From contig SAUG01000101.1 of assembly GCA_011316305.1 (NCBI GenBank), positions 186,001-250,000 on the forward strand: a stretch of DNA of 64,000 nt, in the 5' to 3' direction. Below the pieces are notes generated by a model, which made no database searches, had not been told where the DNA came from, and worked only from the letters and a program-made list of their open reading frames with translations. The DNA comes from Rusavskia elegans (taxonomy: Eukaryota > Ascomycota > Lecanoromycetes > Teloschistales > Teloschistaceae). Shown here piece after piece: positions 43,001 to 52,884 of the stretch; positions within the stretch are counted from its first letter, which is position 1; every line of letters starts with the position of its first letter. A program made the translations under genes and the position numbers.

Positions 43001-43304
43001 CCGCAAAATCGTCGATGGTATGCCCTTCGAAGATTTCTGGGCAATCCTCGGCGGTTGTCTAGGCGTGAAGCTTGAAGCTGTCGATTGTGACCTCTGGATG
43101 GAGTCGATACGTCGGCGAATAGATGAACAAGGGGAGAAGCATCCTCTGTGGCCTGTTCTCGATCAATTGGAGAGTGAAAGCGATCTACTTGGTGAGGACC
43201 CTCCCCCTGTACCACCTTCGGGATATTCAGTCGAGCATCTGACAGCGGCGATAAAACGTAGCGTGCAAAGTCTACAAGCAGCAGGAATTGGGGGGGGATC
43301 ATAA
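40035..43304 (+). CDS. NRPS-like enzyme, adenylation-thiolation-reductase (A-T-R)
   Basis: Single-exon 1089-aa protein that would activate an acid as its adenylate, load it on a phosphopantetheine arm and release it reductively, usually as an aldehyde. A domain about residues 60-580: A3 FTSGSTGHPKG (212-222), A4 FDVSIYDIF (257-265), A5 NGYGSTE (342-348), A7/A8 YRTGDLVYY...GRQDNRVKLHGQRVELGEVE, A10 lysine in SSAKVDRSKI. T domain: LGLNSIKRI with Ser645 as attachment site. R domain: TGATGYLG (733-740), the SDR catalytic pair in YFQTK (Tyr892/Lys896) and a C-terminal carrier-reductase region. There is no condensation domain. The Asp in A4 (Asp258, equivalent to the alpha-amino-binding Asp of GrsA) and A10 lysine favour an alpha-amino acid substrate. 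The first 60 residues show no known domain. Confidence 0.93.
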   Translation: MHTNTQPVRIVWQHLVDPYQHTLEISEDLRSMNHLGMSPLGSADRQALALLNADLQPAIGKCIHELFEESCQARPNAQAISSWDGDLTYAEVRRHSLRLSQILLRTGLRTGDVVPICMDKSFQAVVAMLAILIAGGTCLVIDPKHPDGRSLPILSEVEASIMLATSAYAKRFARHVKTVLRVECDLLDEASDETGTIPLPIVSPEADAFIIFTSGSTGHPKGVLLSHDAVSTSVKAQGTAACVDQNSRVLQFSSYTFDVSIYDIFVTLGHGGCVCIPSEYHRQCDITNFMRDKDVNWAFLTPSFSQSIRAEEVPCLKTLVLGGESMTAKDVRRWKPHVRLLNGYGSTEAGTCVIGEISVGSRHGLLGRSVGAACWVINDDTLAKIGEVGELYVEGPSIAKCYFKDAVRTESAFVGEHCPRDREGLCYAQTKTHCVGKTTTQRMYRTGDLVYYDQDGFLYFVGRQDNRVKLHGQRVELGEVEHHISKYNESIEKSIVCHVKDGYYCDQLVAVIQLSASTLPPVQNNDFCTVHGRRLSKINFDVSELSFYVGTRVPSYMIPSSWVVVENIPLTSSAKVDRSKIQEWLSQRAYQPGHNKGNINAVSEAAGSSADRIAFQLLHQLVGSLPEPYFSADLESPLSALGLNSIKRISLLRFIKTYFHVNLDSQLLSEESLTVRQLANKIDSCSTDAGLKSTAVDVKAEYKKLARLVTFSQDAPEMIPERERSDRQTILLTGATGYLGTQILRQLLNQPQHFRVVVLVRPGGRETPIDKVARTATRAAWWSDDFRDQLEVWPGDLERSRLGLETKYFSILAGSKDAEVDAIIHAGAVVDWQADFESLKLANVRSTLELLHAATTSLRQPRVIFVGGGRFWRAGDEDLDDVASQMADSNGYFQTKFVSELLVHDFAVKSPHCYPATCIVHPGYLIGTPEEGVVSADDILWRLVLAVLDVRSYSRQHELKWNYIASVARVAADTIDCLKLQGTEKKCVVRKIVDGMPFEDFWAILGGCLGVKLEAVDCDLWMESIRRRIDEQGEKHPLWPVLDQLESESDLLGEDPPPVPPSGYSVEHLTAAIKRSVQSLQAAGIGGGS

Positions 43305-43531
43305 GTGAACCAAATCCTGGATTGGCTACCACTTGACCAGTTCCGCGAACATTGAAATGTCGCGGCGAATTGAGGATGGAACGTGAGAGATGGACAGAAG
43401 CAGTAATAATTCCTTGATCCATAGTGAAGGTACATTTTGCGGCATTTCGTATCTGCGCAAGGTCCTTGCCAGCCGATGAAAATCATCGGGATATGAATGT
43501 GAATACATCAACGCGACAGCAAGGAAGTAAG

Positions 43532-44193
43532 TCATGCTGCCGCCTTCACCAAACCTTTTTCAGCTTCCAACCAACCCCCAATCCCCGAGAAGCTGTAAAC
43601 AGCACTGCGGATGCAAGATAGGCCGGGTATTAACAATATTGTGAGACCGTGAGCGCCGTAGGTGGGCCCTGTTCAAATCAATGTTACGACAGGCTCATCG
43701 AGGGTGACGGAGTGACATACCAGATTGCACCCCGCCAAACAGAAAAAGGAACGCATTGACGGAGAAAATCCAGCTTACTTGTGCTGCCGAGTGCGATTTC
43801 AACTGATGGGTCAAAAGGTAGGCCTGGAACGTCCCAGCGTCTGCATCAGAAAAACCAGCCAATCAATGATTATTCAAATTATTGCTTGAATTTACGGTAA
43901 AACTGAGAAACGGTCTGTAGCAAGCCTGATGCGGGCAGCAACGCGAACCAAGCACCGATAAGAATCGTATGAGCTTTCCATCCTTTCTCTGGAAAGTCCG
44001 AAGGATCTTGTTTCTGTTCGAGATTGTCTGAGCGGCTAGCACAGTACTGTTCAACAAACTCGGTGACGCCAGGACTGTTTTGCAAACCTTCCGTGTAGGC
44101 CGAGAAAGATTCTCGGGCTTCGTCCTCCAGAGCAATACTTTCCTCTGCTCTCGTAGACAAAATTTGGCGATTGGCCTTCGCGAGAGCTTCCAT
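43532..44193 (-). pseudogene. Truncated MFS (monocarboxylate-type) transporter
   Basis: The N-terminal part of an MCT-like major facilitator. Three exons splice cleanly (44193-43896, 43840-43721 and 43668-43532; introns of 55 and 52 nt) to about 184 aa. Helix 1 is GWKAHTILIGAWFALLPASG, then AGTFQAYLLTHQL, helix 2 VSWIFSVNAFLFLFGGVQSG and helix 3 LTILLIPG; these match the first three helices of MCT-family fungal transporters, which normally have 12 helices and over 400 aa. After LLIPG the match ends and a TGA follows. No further transporter sequence exists before the NRPS-like gene's stop at 43304. It is probably the remnant of a transporter of this locus; expression as a short protein cannot be excluded. 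Confidence 0.65.
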
Positions 44194-46184
44194 TGCATGT
44201 TCAATGATAATTTACGCAGGATCTCCTGTGGAACCAAGAAGTCATAACCTCGGAATGCATCACCTTGTATGGCCTAAAAGCTGACCGCATTTCGTTGAGG
44301 TTGCCTTGTGTCCAAGCAAAATGCACTTCATACGCCTTGTTGCAGTCTGTCCTGTCGAGACTCTGGAAACATGGGTGTGTTGTCTGTATCTATCATGGTG
44401 CAAGACTGCTACAATTTTCGTGCAATCCAGGCGTAGTTTTCACCGGATAAGCATCATTGACGGTGGTGTATATCGGTTTCTGAGCGCTGAAGTTCGCACA
44501 GTGCGGGACGGGTTGTTACTCCCCCAAAACTGATGGCCCAAAATGCCTGCTATCATAAAGAAACAAGCATTGAGGAGTCCTACATGCCTCATCATGCTCC
44601 ATGTGTTGCTGTCGACATCCAGACGTTGTGGTGTCAATCCGTGGATGAAGTATGGCGGCACTGTGACAGTTGAAATGAATACAAAACCGTTAGACCACTG
44701 TACCTTATCGACGCCGCTAGGAATTGAACCCTGGGCAGTGAGTGATTAAATGCAATCGACGAGTTGCTCCTCGGCACTAAGCCTAATCAGGCTAGGCCTG
44801 TCGGGCTAGCCCTTGGCTTGGCATTAGGCCTACTTCCCTCGCTTCCTTCTTCGTGCACATAGATTTCGATCATCATTGTTGATAAACTTAGTCACAATCG
44901 CTGTGCACTCGCTAGGCACCATGCCAAATCCCTTTCCTTAGCATCTTGGCTACTGTGATTGCGCCCGCCGCGCTTGGCGGCATCAGGCGGCAAAAAGACT
45001 TTTCCGGTTTCTGATTGATCAGTTTCGCGCTCAAGCATTTGCCTGTCAATCTCATGTGCATTCGAGGCTACGTCCGCGGGATATATGTCTGAAAAATGTC
45101 AACTACGTTGTCTTTGTGAACTACTCATTGCAACTTCCCCACATCTAAAGGTCATTGCGCCGCTCTCGTCATGTCAAGAATCAATCGCATCGTGGGCCAC
45201 ACGGCGGTCAACTACCACAAAGTGACCCAACACTTGAAACCGCGCAGTATGTCATCATGAAAGTGGTTGGTTCAAGAGTATGCCTGTATCAGCTAAAGGG
45301 GAACAGCTAGGCAATCGTTAGGACGAGATCCCGCATCGAGGTACCGACAGCCGTTACTCCACTTTCCAGCAAGGTTACCTCAGCATGTATTCTGTTATCG
45401 TGTCGATGTCCGCAGCTCTCTTGCATTTCCCTTGATGTTTTGATCCCAAGTTGTCACCTTAGTCTGTTACTTTGCAGTGCGGGCACAACTGTTCTCCTTG
45501 TACAAATAATTCTGTGGCTGTTATACCGTCGCCTGTCCTCTGGAGTACAAATTGTCCAAATACCTTCCCACCATGAGCATTGATAGTTCGTAAGGTATCA
45601 ATCAAGATCTTTCTCGCCGAGTGAGTAAAGTAACCTGTAGATCGTATACAGTACAGATTGCTTAAGTCCCCAATCTTGTCTCGTCTTGTCAAAAATTAAT
45701 CGCAATGACAAACGTACAATAATGTTTACGTCGATGTAGGACTTCGCTATATCGATTACTGAGATCCCACTACACAGCTGCTTCTGGGTGCAAGAGCCTC
45801 GGAGTCAGTAGGCCTGACGTTGACACTATACAATTGTCCTGGGGCTGTTAATATCATGTCAGGTCTCATTCTACGGCTTCAAGGTGCATTAGAGACCTTG
45901 ACTGTTGTCAGTTGAGGTCTTGGATGCCTAGTTGCCCGGGATCAGTTCAAAGTCAGGTGGTAAATGAATCCTAAAATCGCCCATCGCAGGCTCAATTAAG
46001 CAATGTCGTTGGAATGACATGAAAAGCTACTAGGAACTTCTTTGGTGGGCTGACTAGAGGGATGTTCACATTTGAGCTGTTTCTGACTCATCCAGCGCAA
46101 GTTTTCCCCAAGCTAACGATATTAAATATCAAGACATCCGCCCTTTGAAGACTCTACACTCGTTTTTGATAACATTCTTGGACC
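44194..46184. other. Gene-poor accessory stretch with tRNA-like and palindromic remnants
   Basis: Two kilobases without a supported gene. On the minus strand a tRNA T-arm-like sequence CAGGGTTCAATTCCTAG lies near 44720-44737, but no matching 5' half was found. Next to it is an inverted repeat, GCCTAAT (44781-44787) with ATTAGGC (44823-44829), enclosing the palindrome GGGCTAGCCC (44803-44812). These could be relics of a short mobile element. Confidence 0.35.
44781..44829. repeat. Imperfect palindromic sequence
   Basis: 7-bp inverted repeat GCCTAAT/ATTAGGC with inner 10-bp perfect palindrome GGGCTAGCCC and several GGCCT/AGGC units between them. It is able to form a hairpin. Origin unknown. Confidence 0.5.
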
Positions 46185-47235
46185 ATGGATAGTCTCCAGC
46201 AACATTCATGCCTACTAGGCCTCCCTACTGAGATCCTGAAGCGCATTGTCGAACTAGTCGTTGGGGGTCAAGTCCTGCATGTGAACCTCAAGCGAGATGC
46301 ATACCATGGATGTCACTGCTGGAAGGATGAAGAATGCCCTAGGCTTCATGGGCCTGGTTTCTACATAACTCCCTGCGTGGCCCAAGTATCTGAACAGCAG
46401 GCTTGGGAAGAGTTCCAGCCGATCCTGCCGCATAGCGTACCAAGAGGAGACAAAGCAGAGTATTACGTGCCGAAACCCTGTTTACGACATCGGGAATGCA
46501 GGAATTGGATTGCACCGATCTTGCAGCAGTCTCACCTTTCTCGATCTTCTACGTATGCAGTCGATTGACCGCGGAAGCTTTCTATATCTTCTGGGCAACC
46601 AACACCTCTATAAGCAGCTGGCCTGTCTTCACCGAGTTCTTGCAGAGCATCAGCGAGAGGTCCAAACGAACCATTCGGGCTATCGATCTGGATGTCGTGT
46701 TTTATCATGAAATAACCGATCCTTTCGAACCCGTTGACAGTTTCCATCAGGGAGAAATCGACCTCGTTAATCCCATGGACCTCAAATCACTCTCGGGTCT
46801 CGACAGCCTCAATCTCTCAATTTGCAGCACCATGATGGCCCTGCAGGGGTTTCAAAACATGAGGTGGGGGGGGGATCTCTTAATTTACGTAAATGTTTTG
46901 TCAGAGACGTATTGCGTCTCGAAGCGCTGAATATCAAACGACTCAATATCGTCGTGTATGATGATATCCAAGACGGTCTTTGCATTGATTTCTGGCCATA
47001 TAGCCGGCGTACGAGGAAAGAGAAACAAGCGCTCGCGAAAGAGATACATGAGATCCTGACAAGTGACAAAAGGCATGTGCTGGTCGGGCGAGACCTTCGG
47101 AATCTTGAGACCAGAAAGCTCCTTCGAGATCTGGAAGACACCCTAGAACGGGACTGGGAGGCGCAGGGTCTCGAGATCCAGGAACGAATGAGAAGAACAA
47201 TGTCGTCTGGCAGCGATGCCTTAAACAATCGTTGA
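46185..47235 (+). pseudogene. 2EXR/DUF7730-like gene with frameshifts
   Basis: Coding sequence runs over three frames. 46185-46500 begins MDSLQQHSCLLGLPTEILK, then RIVELVVGGQVLHVN, the F-box-like N-terminus of the fungal 2EXR/DUF7730 type. From about 46510 the match continues two frames away as FYVCSRLTAEAFYIFWATN, the family's second block. At a run of nine G (46866-46874) the frame changes again, and SLNLRKCFV onward continues to the TGA at 47233-47235. No GT-AG intron explains the first shift. The G run could be a true indel or an assembly error. Added together the length (about 345 aa) is near that of the intact relative at 50329-51480. Called a pseudogene, with the caveat that error could account for one break. 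Confidence 0.6.
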
Positions 47236-50200
47236 GCAATGGAATGGTCCCTTCGACTGGTGAAGTGGAAATTCGATACCTCTATTGCCAGCCAAAGCGG
47301 AAACTTCACCAGTAAAGGGCCACGGTATGCGAACTTGACAGCCGTAATCAGTGATCATGGTGACTTCGTCTGTCCAAGATGCTGAAGCGGACGTGTCGAC
47401 AGTGTCGGAACTTTCGACTTCCGCAGACATCACCTCCATCGCGATGGCATCCGACCCAGGGCTTGTCGTATTGACAGTCAATCGCGACAACGAGCGTACA
47501 ACAGTCGGTACCTTGATGAGCTCGGTATGTAATGCAATAACATCCTCTCTCCCTCGACAAAGCTGGGCCTTGAATCTCCAGTGGCTGGTATGTGGGTGGC
47601 CTTGTCCGTGTAAACTCTCAACATAACCAGAGACGCTTTCTGAATTTACCCGTGAACGGAATGCTATGGCTATTGCGGCAGGGGATATATGGAGTTTTAG
47701 GGCCATAAAACATTTTCGAGTTCATCGTCAAACCCATCCGAAACACATTCGACTGGATGACGGCAAGGGATGAAGACAAAAACAGTCTTCTGCAGCTTTT
47801 CACTTTGGTGATTCAGAGCCAAGAAGTATCTCAACTCAAATTCATCTTTCCGACCCGTGATCACAATCCACGAGATGTTAGACTGGCTTGAATCACTCGA
47901 TGTCAATTGTTATCCATACCGCCAGAATCACGCTGTACAGTTCTCGCTCGTCATTTACATATACGCCTCTTCGCTTTCTTCAATTTAGCAGGGAAATCAA
48001 CGCTCGTCTGAACCGGAAACCTGTCAGTGGATGCGGCATAGCCAACCATAATTTCTCGAAAAGGAAGCTTCGACCAGACTCCCTCACGCCCACTGAATGG
48101 ATTCCCGACACGGTCTTCCCCTTCAACATACTCATCTTTCCCTTATAAATTCCCCCAAGCCTTCCTACCCATCTAGCATTCCCCCGCCCTCAGCCTGTGA
48201 GCGTCTCCACGCCAACTGCAAACAGACAGCAAAGAGACTTGTTGCCAAAAATGGACATGGACTGACAACCATCGTGTAGGAAGCCAATGTCATCTACAGT
48301 TTCGGCAACAGCTCATGAGCCTCGTCTCCAAAGCTCGCCTGACTTACTCCCTTCTCCGGACTCAATGCTCAAATCGTGGTCGACATCATGTTGCGTTCTT
48401 TCCGCATCGTAGCAAAATATCATCCGAGATCGTTACCGAAACCACGGCACAAAGCCGGAGAAGGCTACAGTAATCTGACCGCATTTTGAAACCTTCTGCA
48501 GTCAATCGAATGTTCAAGGACAAAGTTCACGCTATGCAGAGTCAGCAAACCCCACATTCTATCAGCTGGTAAACGAAATGATAGGAGCGGTTGCAGCAAC
48601 AGGAACGTCTGTGTTTGGAACCGTGATGCCGAACGGCTTTTCGAATCTCGATTCGCATGTTCGAGGGGGGAAGATCTCCGTCGAGGATAAACTCGACAGG
48701 CCATGAAAGCCAATCAAAGTCAGTGACAACAGCCACATGAACCTCTGCTTCGCATGGTGGTGTGATGAGTGCTGCGGGGATTGCAGGGCAACAAGACACC
48801 ATAGAGCAAAGCTGGAAACAAGAAAGGAGAGACAGATGGTTGATTTAGGTGATTGATGCGCCCCCGCGGCTAAAAGCTCCGATATCATCACTCCCAGCCA
48901 ATTACATCCCTGTGCAACACCAAAGATCGCGGCTTGATCCTTGCACAGATGCCGGCTGGTGCAGATCAGTGGCTCGGGTGCCATCTCCGGGCCGAAACGG
49001 GCCGCGGCTTTGGTCCATCGGAGAAGCTTCCTACGTAGCCCCTCGCAAGTATTAACAATTTGGGGTGAATGCAAGCATTTTGGCACTTATCCTCGCATAT
49101 ATCCTCCTGGAGCTTCTCGCAGGCTTTCTCACAACCGGTGTATCCCTTCCGCTCCTGAATTGGGTTTTCGCGGAGTGTTCGCCTGAAAAGCCCCTGATCC
49201 GAAGACCCTAGCAGCGGAGCGGATACTGTAGAGCAGTCTCCCTTTTCCTGGCTATACCCTAACCTCAACCTGTTGTGGCTAAATAGTGCGTCCGAAAAGT
49301 CACCGATATCCCTGTTTTGGGGGTTGTGTGCTAGTCATTTGAGAAGTTGTGTTTTAGTCAAAACGACGTGTGTGCGTATTATATGCGTTTCCTAAAATTG
49401 ACCATCGTAGGTCTGAAGCCTTCTTATCTACGGAGTACCGTTTTATCTTTCTTTATTCTTAAAGTATTTCTCTAGCACGCCAACGTCCGGGTTTCCTGGA
49501 TTATCTGTATTGTATGATGCCTGGAAAGGTCCTCCACTACCATCTGTATTGGTTCCGCATTCCTTACTGTATCTGAAGACACCGAGGTAATAGTTGTTCA
49601 TAGGTTTTGAATCTAATTCAATTCTACTTCGCAGGAAGATATCTCGCTTACGATCGCCTTGCTATCAGTAAGGTAAGTACTTTCATAGCAAGCGGGTACT
49701 GAGGACGTAGGTAGGCCAATGCTTATGAGAGGCTAGGAGAATAAACCGACGGGCAGGAGCGTCTTTCCATTTCACTTTCAACCATCAAGAGATAGGGTAC
49801 TACTGGAATCGTAGGCGGGACATAGCGACGTGACGTCACGACGCCGCATTGGTAAGACAGTGTAGTAGCAGAAGCTGACCTGGAAACCTGATACGATCAT
49901 TATGGAAGGCCAACCCGGAGCTCTCTTTGGCTAATCCGTCAGCCTGATGTCCCGACGAGATAATTGGATGAGAGAACCAGTAATCCCGAGTACTCTGTCC
50001 ACATGCAAGCCTTGGACAATAAGGATAGTCTCATAAGACCTCTCGAAAGTGTATAATGCGAAGCAAAACGCCACTCATCCTTCTTGTTGTTGATGTCAGA
50101 AACGACTTCTTCATCGTAGGATAGTGGAGAGGGGACTTGGTTCATTCATCACGCTATTTTGCTTCACTTTTACGCCATCACATTGCTTTGTGCACGCCAC

Positions 50201-50328
50201 TAAGCGGGCAATCTTGCGTGTGTATCATCAAGCGAGCTGTTGGACACTCAAGTGACTGCTCCTACACGGCATTCAGTTATTTGCAGTCTCAGTCCCCAAG
50301 AGTTTGTTGTCATCCGATCGATACAGCG
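47236..50328. other. Gene-poor accessory stretch
   Basis: Three kilobases with no gene I can support. Minus-strand frames at 47221-47706 (161 codons, ATG start) and 48542-48802/48562-49086 were examined: they show no family motif, and the latter lack convincing starts or splice sites. Possibly decayed genes or unrecognised fast-evolving ones. Confidence 0.4.
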
Positions 50329-51480
50329 ATGGTCCTAATTTCGCTGTCGCGGGTGTCCGAATGGGTCACAAAACTTGCAAAGTATGTTTCTCTCCCATCA
50401 AAGAGTCAATGAGCTTACGGAACCAGGAAGGACATTGGAAATGTCGATTCGCACTTACTGAATCTACCGGCAGAGCTCCGGATCAAAATCTGGACGTACG
50501 TCCTGGGTGATCGACTCATCATCATCAACTCTACCAAGGTCTTCGGGAAACCCCAATCCGACGTCTACGACAACGATGAGATACCCAAATCCCTACGAAG
50601 AGCAGCGCATCACCTACGCCGAACCTGGGGTCGTGTTTTCCGTATTGTAGAGCCATCGGCAGTAACTACATTTGAGAAATATCGCTTGCTGAAGGAGCGC
50701 GTCCGTGGCTACACCAAAGCGCTTGAGTTTTATGCCACAATTGATGAGCCCCGCGTGCCTTGTCCGGCCATCGATCTTAACATCCTCCGAACGAGTCGCC
50801 AAATCTACGAAGAAGCCTTTCATATCCTTTGGACAACCAACGACTTCCTGTTCCACCGGCCCATTACTTTCCGGAAATTCACCCGCTCACTCAGTCTCCT
50901 TCAGAGAAACACATTGACTAGGGTACACATCGATGCTTCGATCCATCCCAGGACCAATCAAGCCCAGTGGTGGGACAGAGAACTCGGCGACCACCTCGTA
51001 AAGAAACTTCCAGCGCTCAAACAACTCGGGATACACCTCAAGCTCAGAGCGGATCCATACAGATGTCCGTGGATCGATCTCAACGAATTCCACACCAGCT
51101 CCACCGTAGATGCTCTTTCTTGCCTCCAGACAGTGCCTCAGACAAAATTCACCGTCTCACTCGACCGCGACCACGACAACACACGATTCATGTTCCCGGA
51201 TCGACTGTTCGACAAGCCTACTTCTCCATACCGCAATCTGATACGGATTCAAAAGGACCGTACAGGCTTTACAGCCTCAGGCATGGAATATTTCATTTGT
51301 GATCACGAAGTGATCAAGGCGCTTGAGATGTTTTACGAGGCTTTTATCCTTCACCACCCCGATGTTGAGAAAGTCAAGGTGGAGTATAAGCGTAAATACC
51401 ACGCCAGACCACGTGTGACGTTTTCTACGGAGGAAGACAAGAAGAAGGGTCAAGAACGAGGTGCCGGAGACTTGGAGTGA
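50329..51480 (+). CDS. 2EXR/DUF7730 (F-box-like) domain protein
   Basis: Two exons, 50329-50381 and 50427-51480, joined over a 45-nt intron (GTATGT...ACCAG); about 368 aa. The splice links a short leader to HLLNLPAELRIKIWTYVLG, the leucine/proline block that opens fungal 2EXR-type proteins. NILRTSRQIYEEAFHILW then matches the second block (T-C/S-R-Q-IY-E-A). The family is large and poorly understood in Pezizomycotina; resemblance to F-box proteins suggests protein interaction, but no role is established. The last 40 residues are charged. An earlier in-frame ATG (50137) would add sequence without family match. It is a relative of the frameshifted copy at 46.2-47.2 kb, so this is likely a local duplication. 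Confidence 0.75.
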
Positions 51481-51699
51481 ATCCTAACGTGGCTTAGAAC
51501 TGGCTGGCAATCGAGGTATGGAGTGCCCACCCCGCCGGTCGAAGGGATATGACCACGGCACTGGTGGACCGGTTATCAGAATCCGAACCGCAAGCGATGG
51601 GGGATGCTTGCGTGTAATTCATCGACGTCGATTAGCACTTGGAAAAACAAGTCAGTCACCAGCAACACATGCATTTCCAAATCCCAGCCAAAACATTCA

Positions 51700-52884
51700 T
51701 CACTGCGTATCCGCCGGCAACTGTACCCCTCCGTTTCCTCCTTTGCCCCGTTCACTCCTCCTGACATCCCCACCACCCACAAACCCCAAAACCCACTGCC
51801 TAACCCTCCTCACCTTCTCCAACACCACCCCCCCTCCCTCCCCATCCAATTCCCTCTCCATCCCCGCCAACATCCCCCTCCCCTCCCCCTCGAACCTATA
51901 AACCAACTCCACCCTCGTCATCCCCCTCCTCAAACTCTGACCATACACTCTTCCCCTAAAACTCGTCAACGCCACATTCCTCATCAGCACCACGTCTCGA
52001 ACCCTCAGTTTCTCCATCTCCGCCCTCAAATCCACTTCCCCTGGCTTCAAATACGAGAACGGAGCCGGAAGCCAGATATTGATTCCAAAGCCTGCTTTGG
52101 TTTCATCGCCGACGGTGAGTTCGCGGAGGGAGATTGTGCGGGCGTCTTTGCGGGTTATGATTGTGCGGGGTGGGGGGAGGGCGATGATGCCGAGGAGGAG
52201 GTGGACGGTCATTGTTTGCGGTTCTATGGAATGGAGGTAGGATGCGGAGGGGATGGTGGAGAGATTTGTGATCGGAGTTGAGAAGAGGGTTTTAAGGTTG
52301 TTTTGTTGCGATGGGGTGGGAGGGATGCTGTAATTTGTTGAGTCCTCTTCAGATGGGAAGGAAGAAGAGGAGGCGTGAGATGTGGAGGTGGATTGGAAGG
52401 AGTCGGCGGCTAGGACTCGGGAACTTGGGACTTCCTCGTGGACGGCGAATGAGTGTTCGTAGTATTGGGTTAGGATTTCGTCTTCTGCTTCCACGAAACC
52501 TTTTGCGGTTCCTTCGGGTACGAATGATGCCCCATCAACAGAATCAGAGACGAAAGAGACATCTGTCGTGGATAGGAAAGAGCTCCCCTCTTCTTCATTC
52601 TGTTTTGGGTGATACGGCTGAAAGTCCGGATTGGTAGCTTGTGTGAGACCTGTGGGGAGATGGGAGCGATGTAACGGGAGTGAGCGCCATTTTGGATACT
52701 GAGGAGTGACGTTCTGATCTTCCTTCGTCTTGGGAGGGGAGGCTGACAGTAGGCTAGAGTGTTTGGTTGGGAAATATGCAGGCTGCAGGGAAGCAGTAAG
52801 TTGGGATTCTGACCAGGAGAGAGAGGAGGAGATGGGGGCGCCGGTGTAGATGATGGTTCTCGTTCTTCGATTTGTGGGAGACAT
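51700..52884 (-). CDS. Conserved hypothetical protein with a C-terminal OB-fold-like domain
   Basis: Single exon of 394 aa; ATG at 52882-52884. The first 200 residues are Ser/Pro/Glu-rich and probably disordered. From about residue 240 a compact domain is visible: ISLRELTVGDETKAGFGINIWLP, then LRVRDVVLMRNVALTSFRGRVYGQSL, a strand pattern and 'gDvvllrnval..frg.vygqsl' flow that I associate with OB-fold nucleic-acid binders. The 3' end is Gly/Glu-rich, ending in a Lys/Arg patch. No named orthologue can be given from sequence alone; a role with single-stranded DNA or telomeres would be guesswork. Confidence 0.7.
   Translation of the reverse strand: MSPTNRRTRTIIYTGAPISSSLSWSESQLTASLQPAYFPTKHSSLLSASPPKTKEDQNVTPQYPKWRSLPLHRSHLPTGLTQATNPDFQPYHPKQNEEEGSSFLSTTDVSFVSDSVDGASFVPEGTAKGFVEAEDEILTQYYEHSFAVHEEVPSSRVLAADSFQSTSTSHASSSSFPSEEDSTNYSIPPTPSQQNNLKTLFSTPITNLSTIPSASYLHSIEPQTMTVHLLLGIIALPPPRTIITRKDARTISLRELTVGDETKAGFGINIWLPAPFSYLKPGEVDLRAEMEKLRVRDVVLMRNVALTSFRGRVYGQSLRRGMTRVELVYRFEGEGRGMLAGMERELDGEGGGVVLEKVRRVRQWVLGFVGGGDVRRSERGKGGNGGVQLPADTQ

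Noticed and set aside
44715..44800. Complete tRNA gene on the minus strand
   Set aside because: A T-arm-like sequence exists, but no 5' acceptor strand or anticodon arm could be matched at the right distance.
47221..47706. 161-codon minus-strand frame with an ATG
   Set aside because: No motif or signal peptide was seen, and it lies in a gene-poor, decayed-looking region. It remains a weak possibility only.
48542..49268. Overlapping minus-strand frames with cysteines, including a GCEKACEK...CEDKCQNAC stretch
   Set aside because: The cysteine-rich stretch and the hydrophobic stretch lie in different frames, and I could not find splice sites or an ATG that join them into a credible secreted protein.
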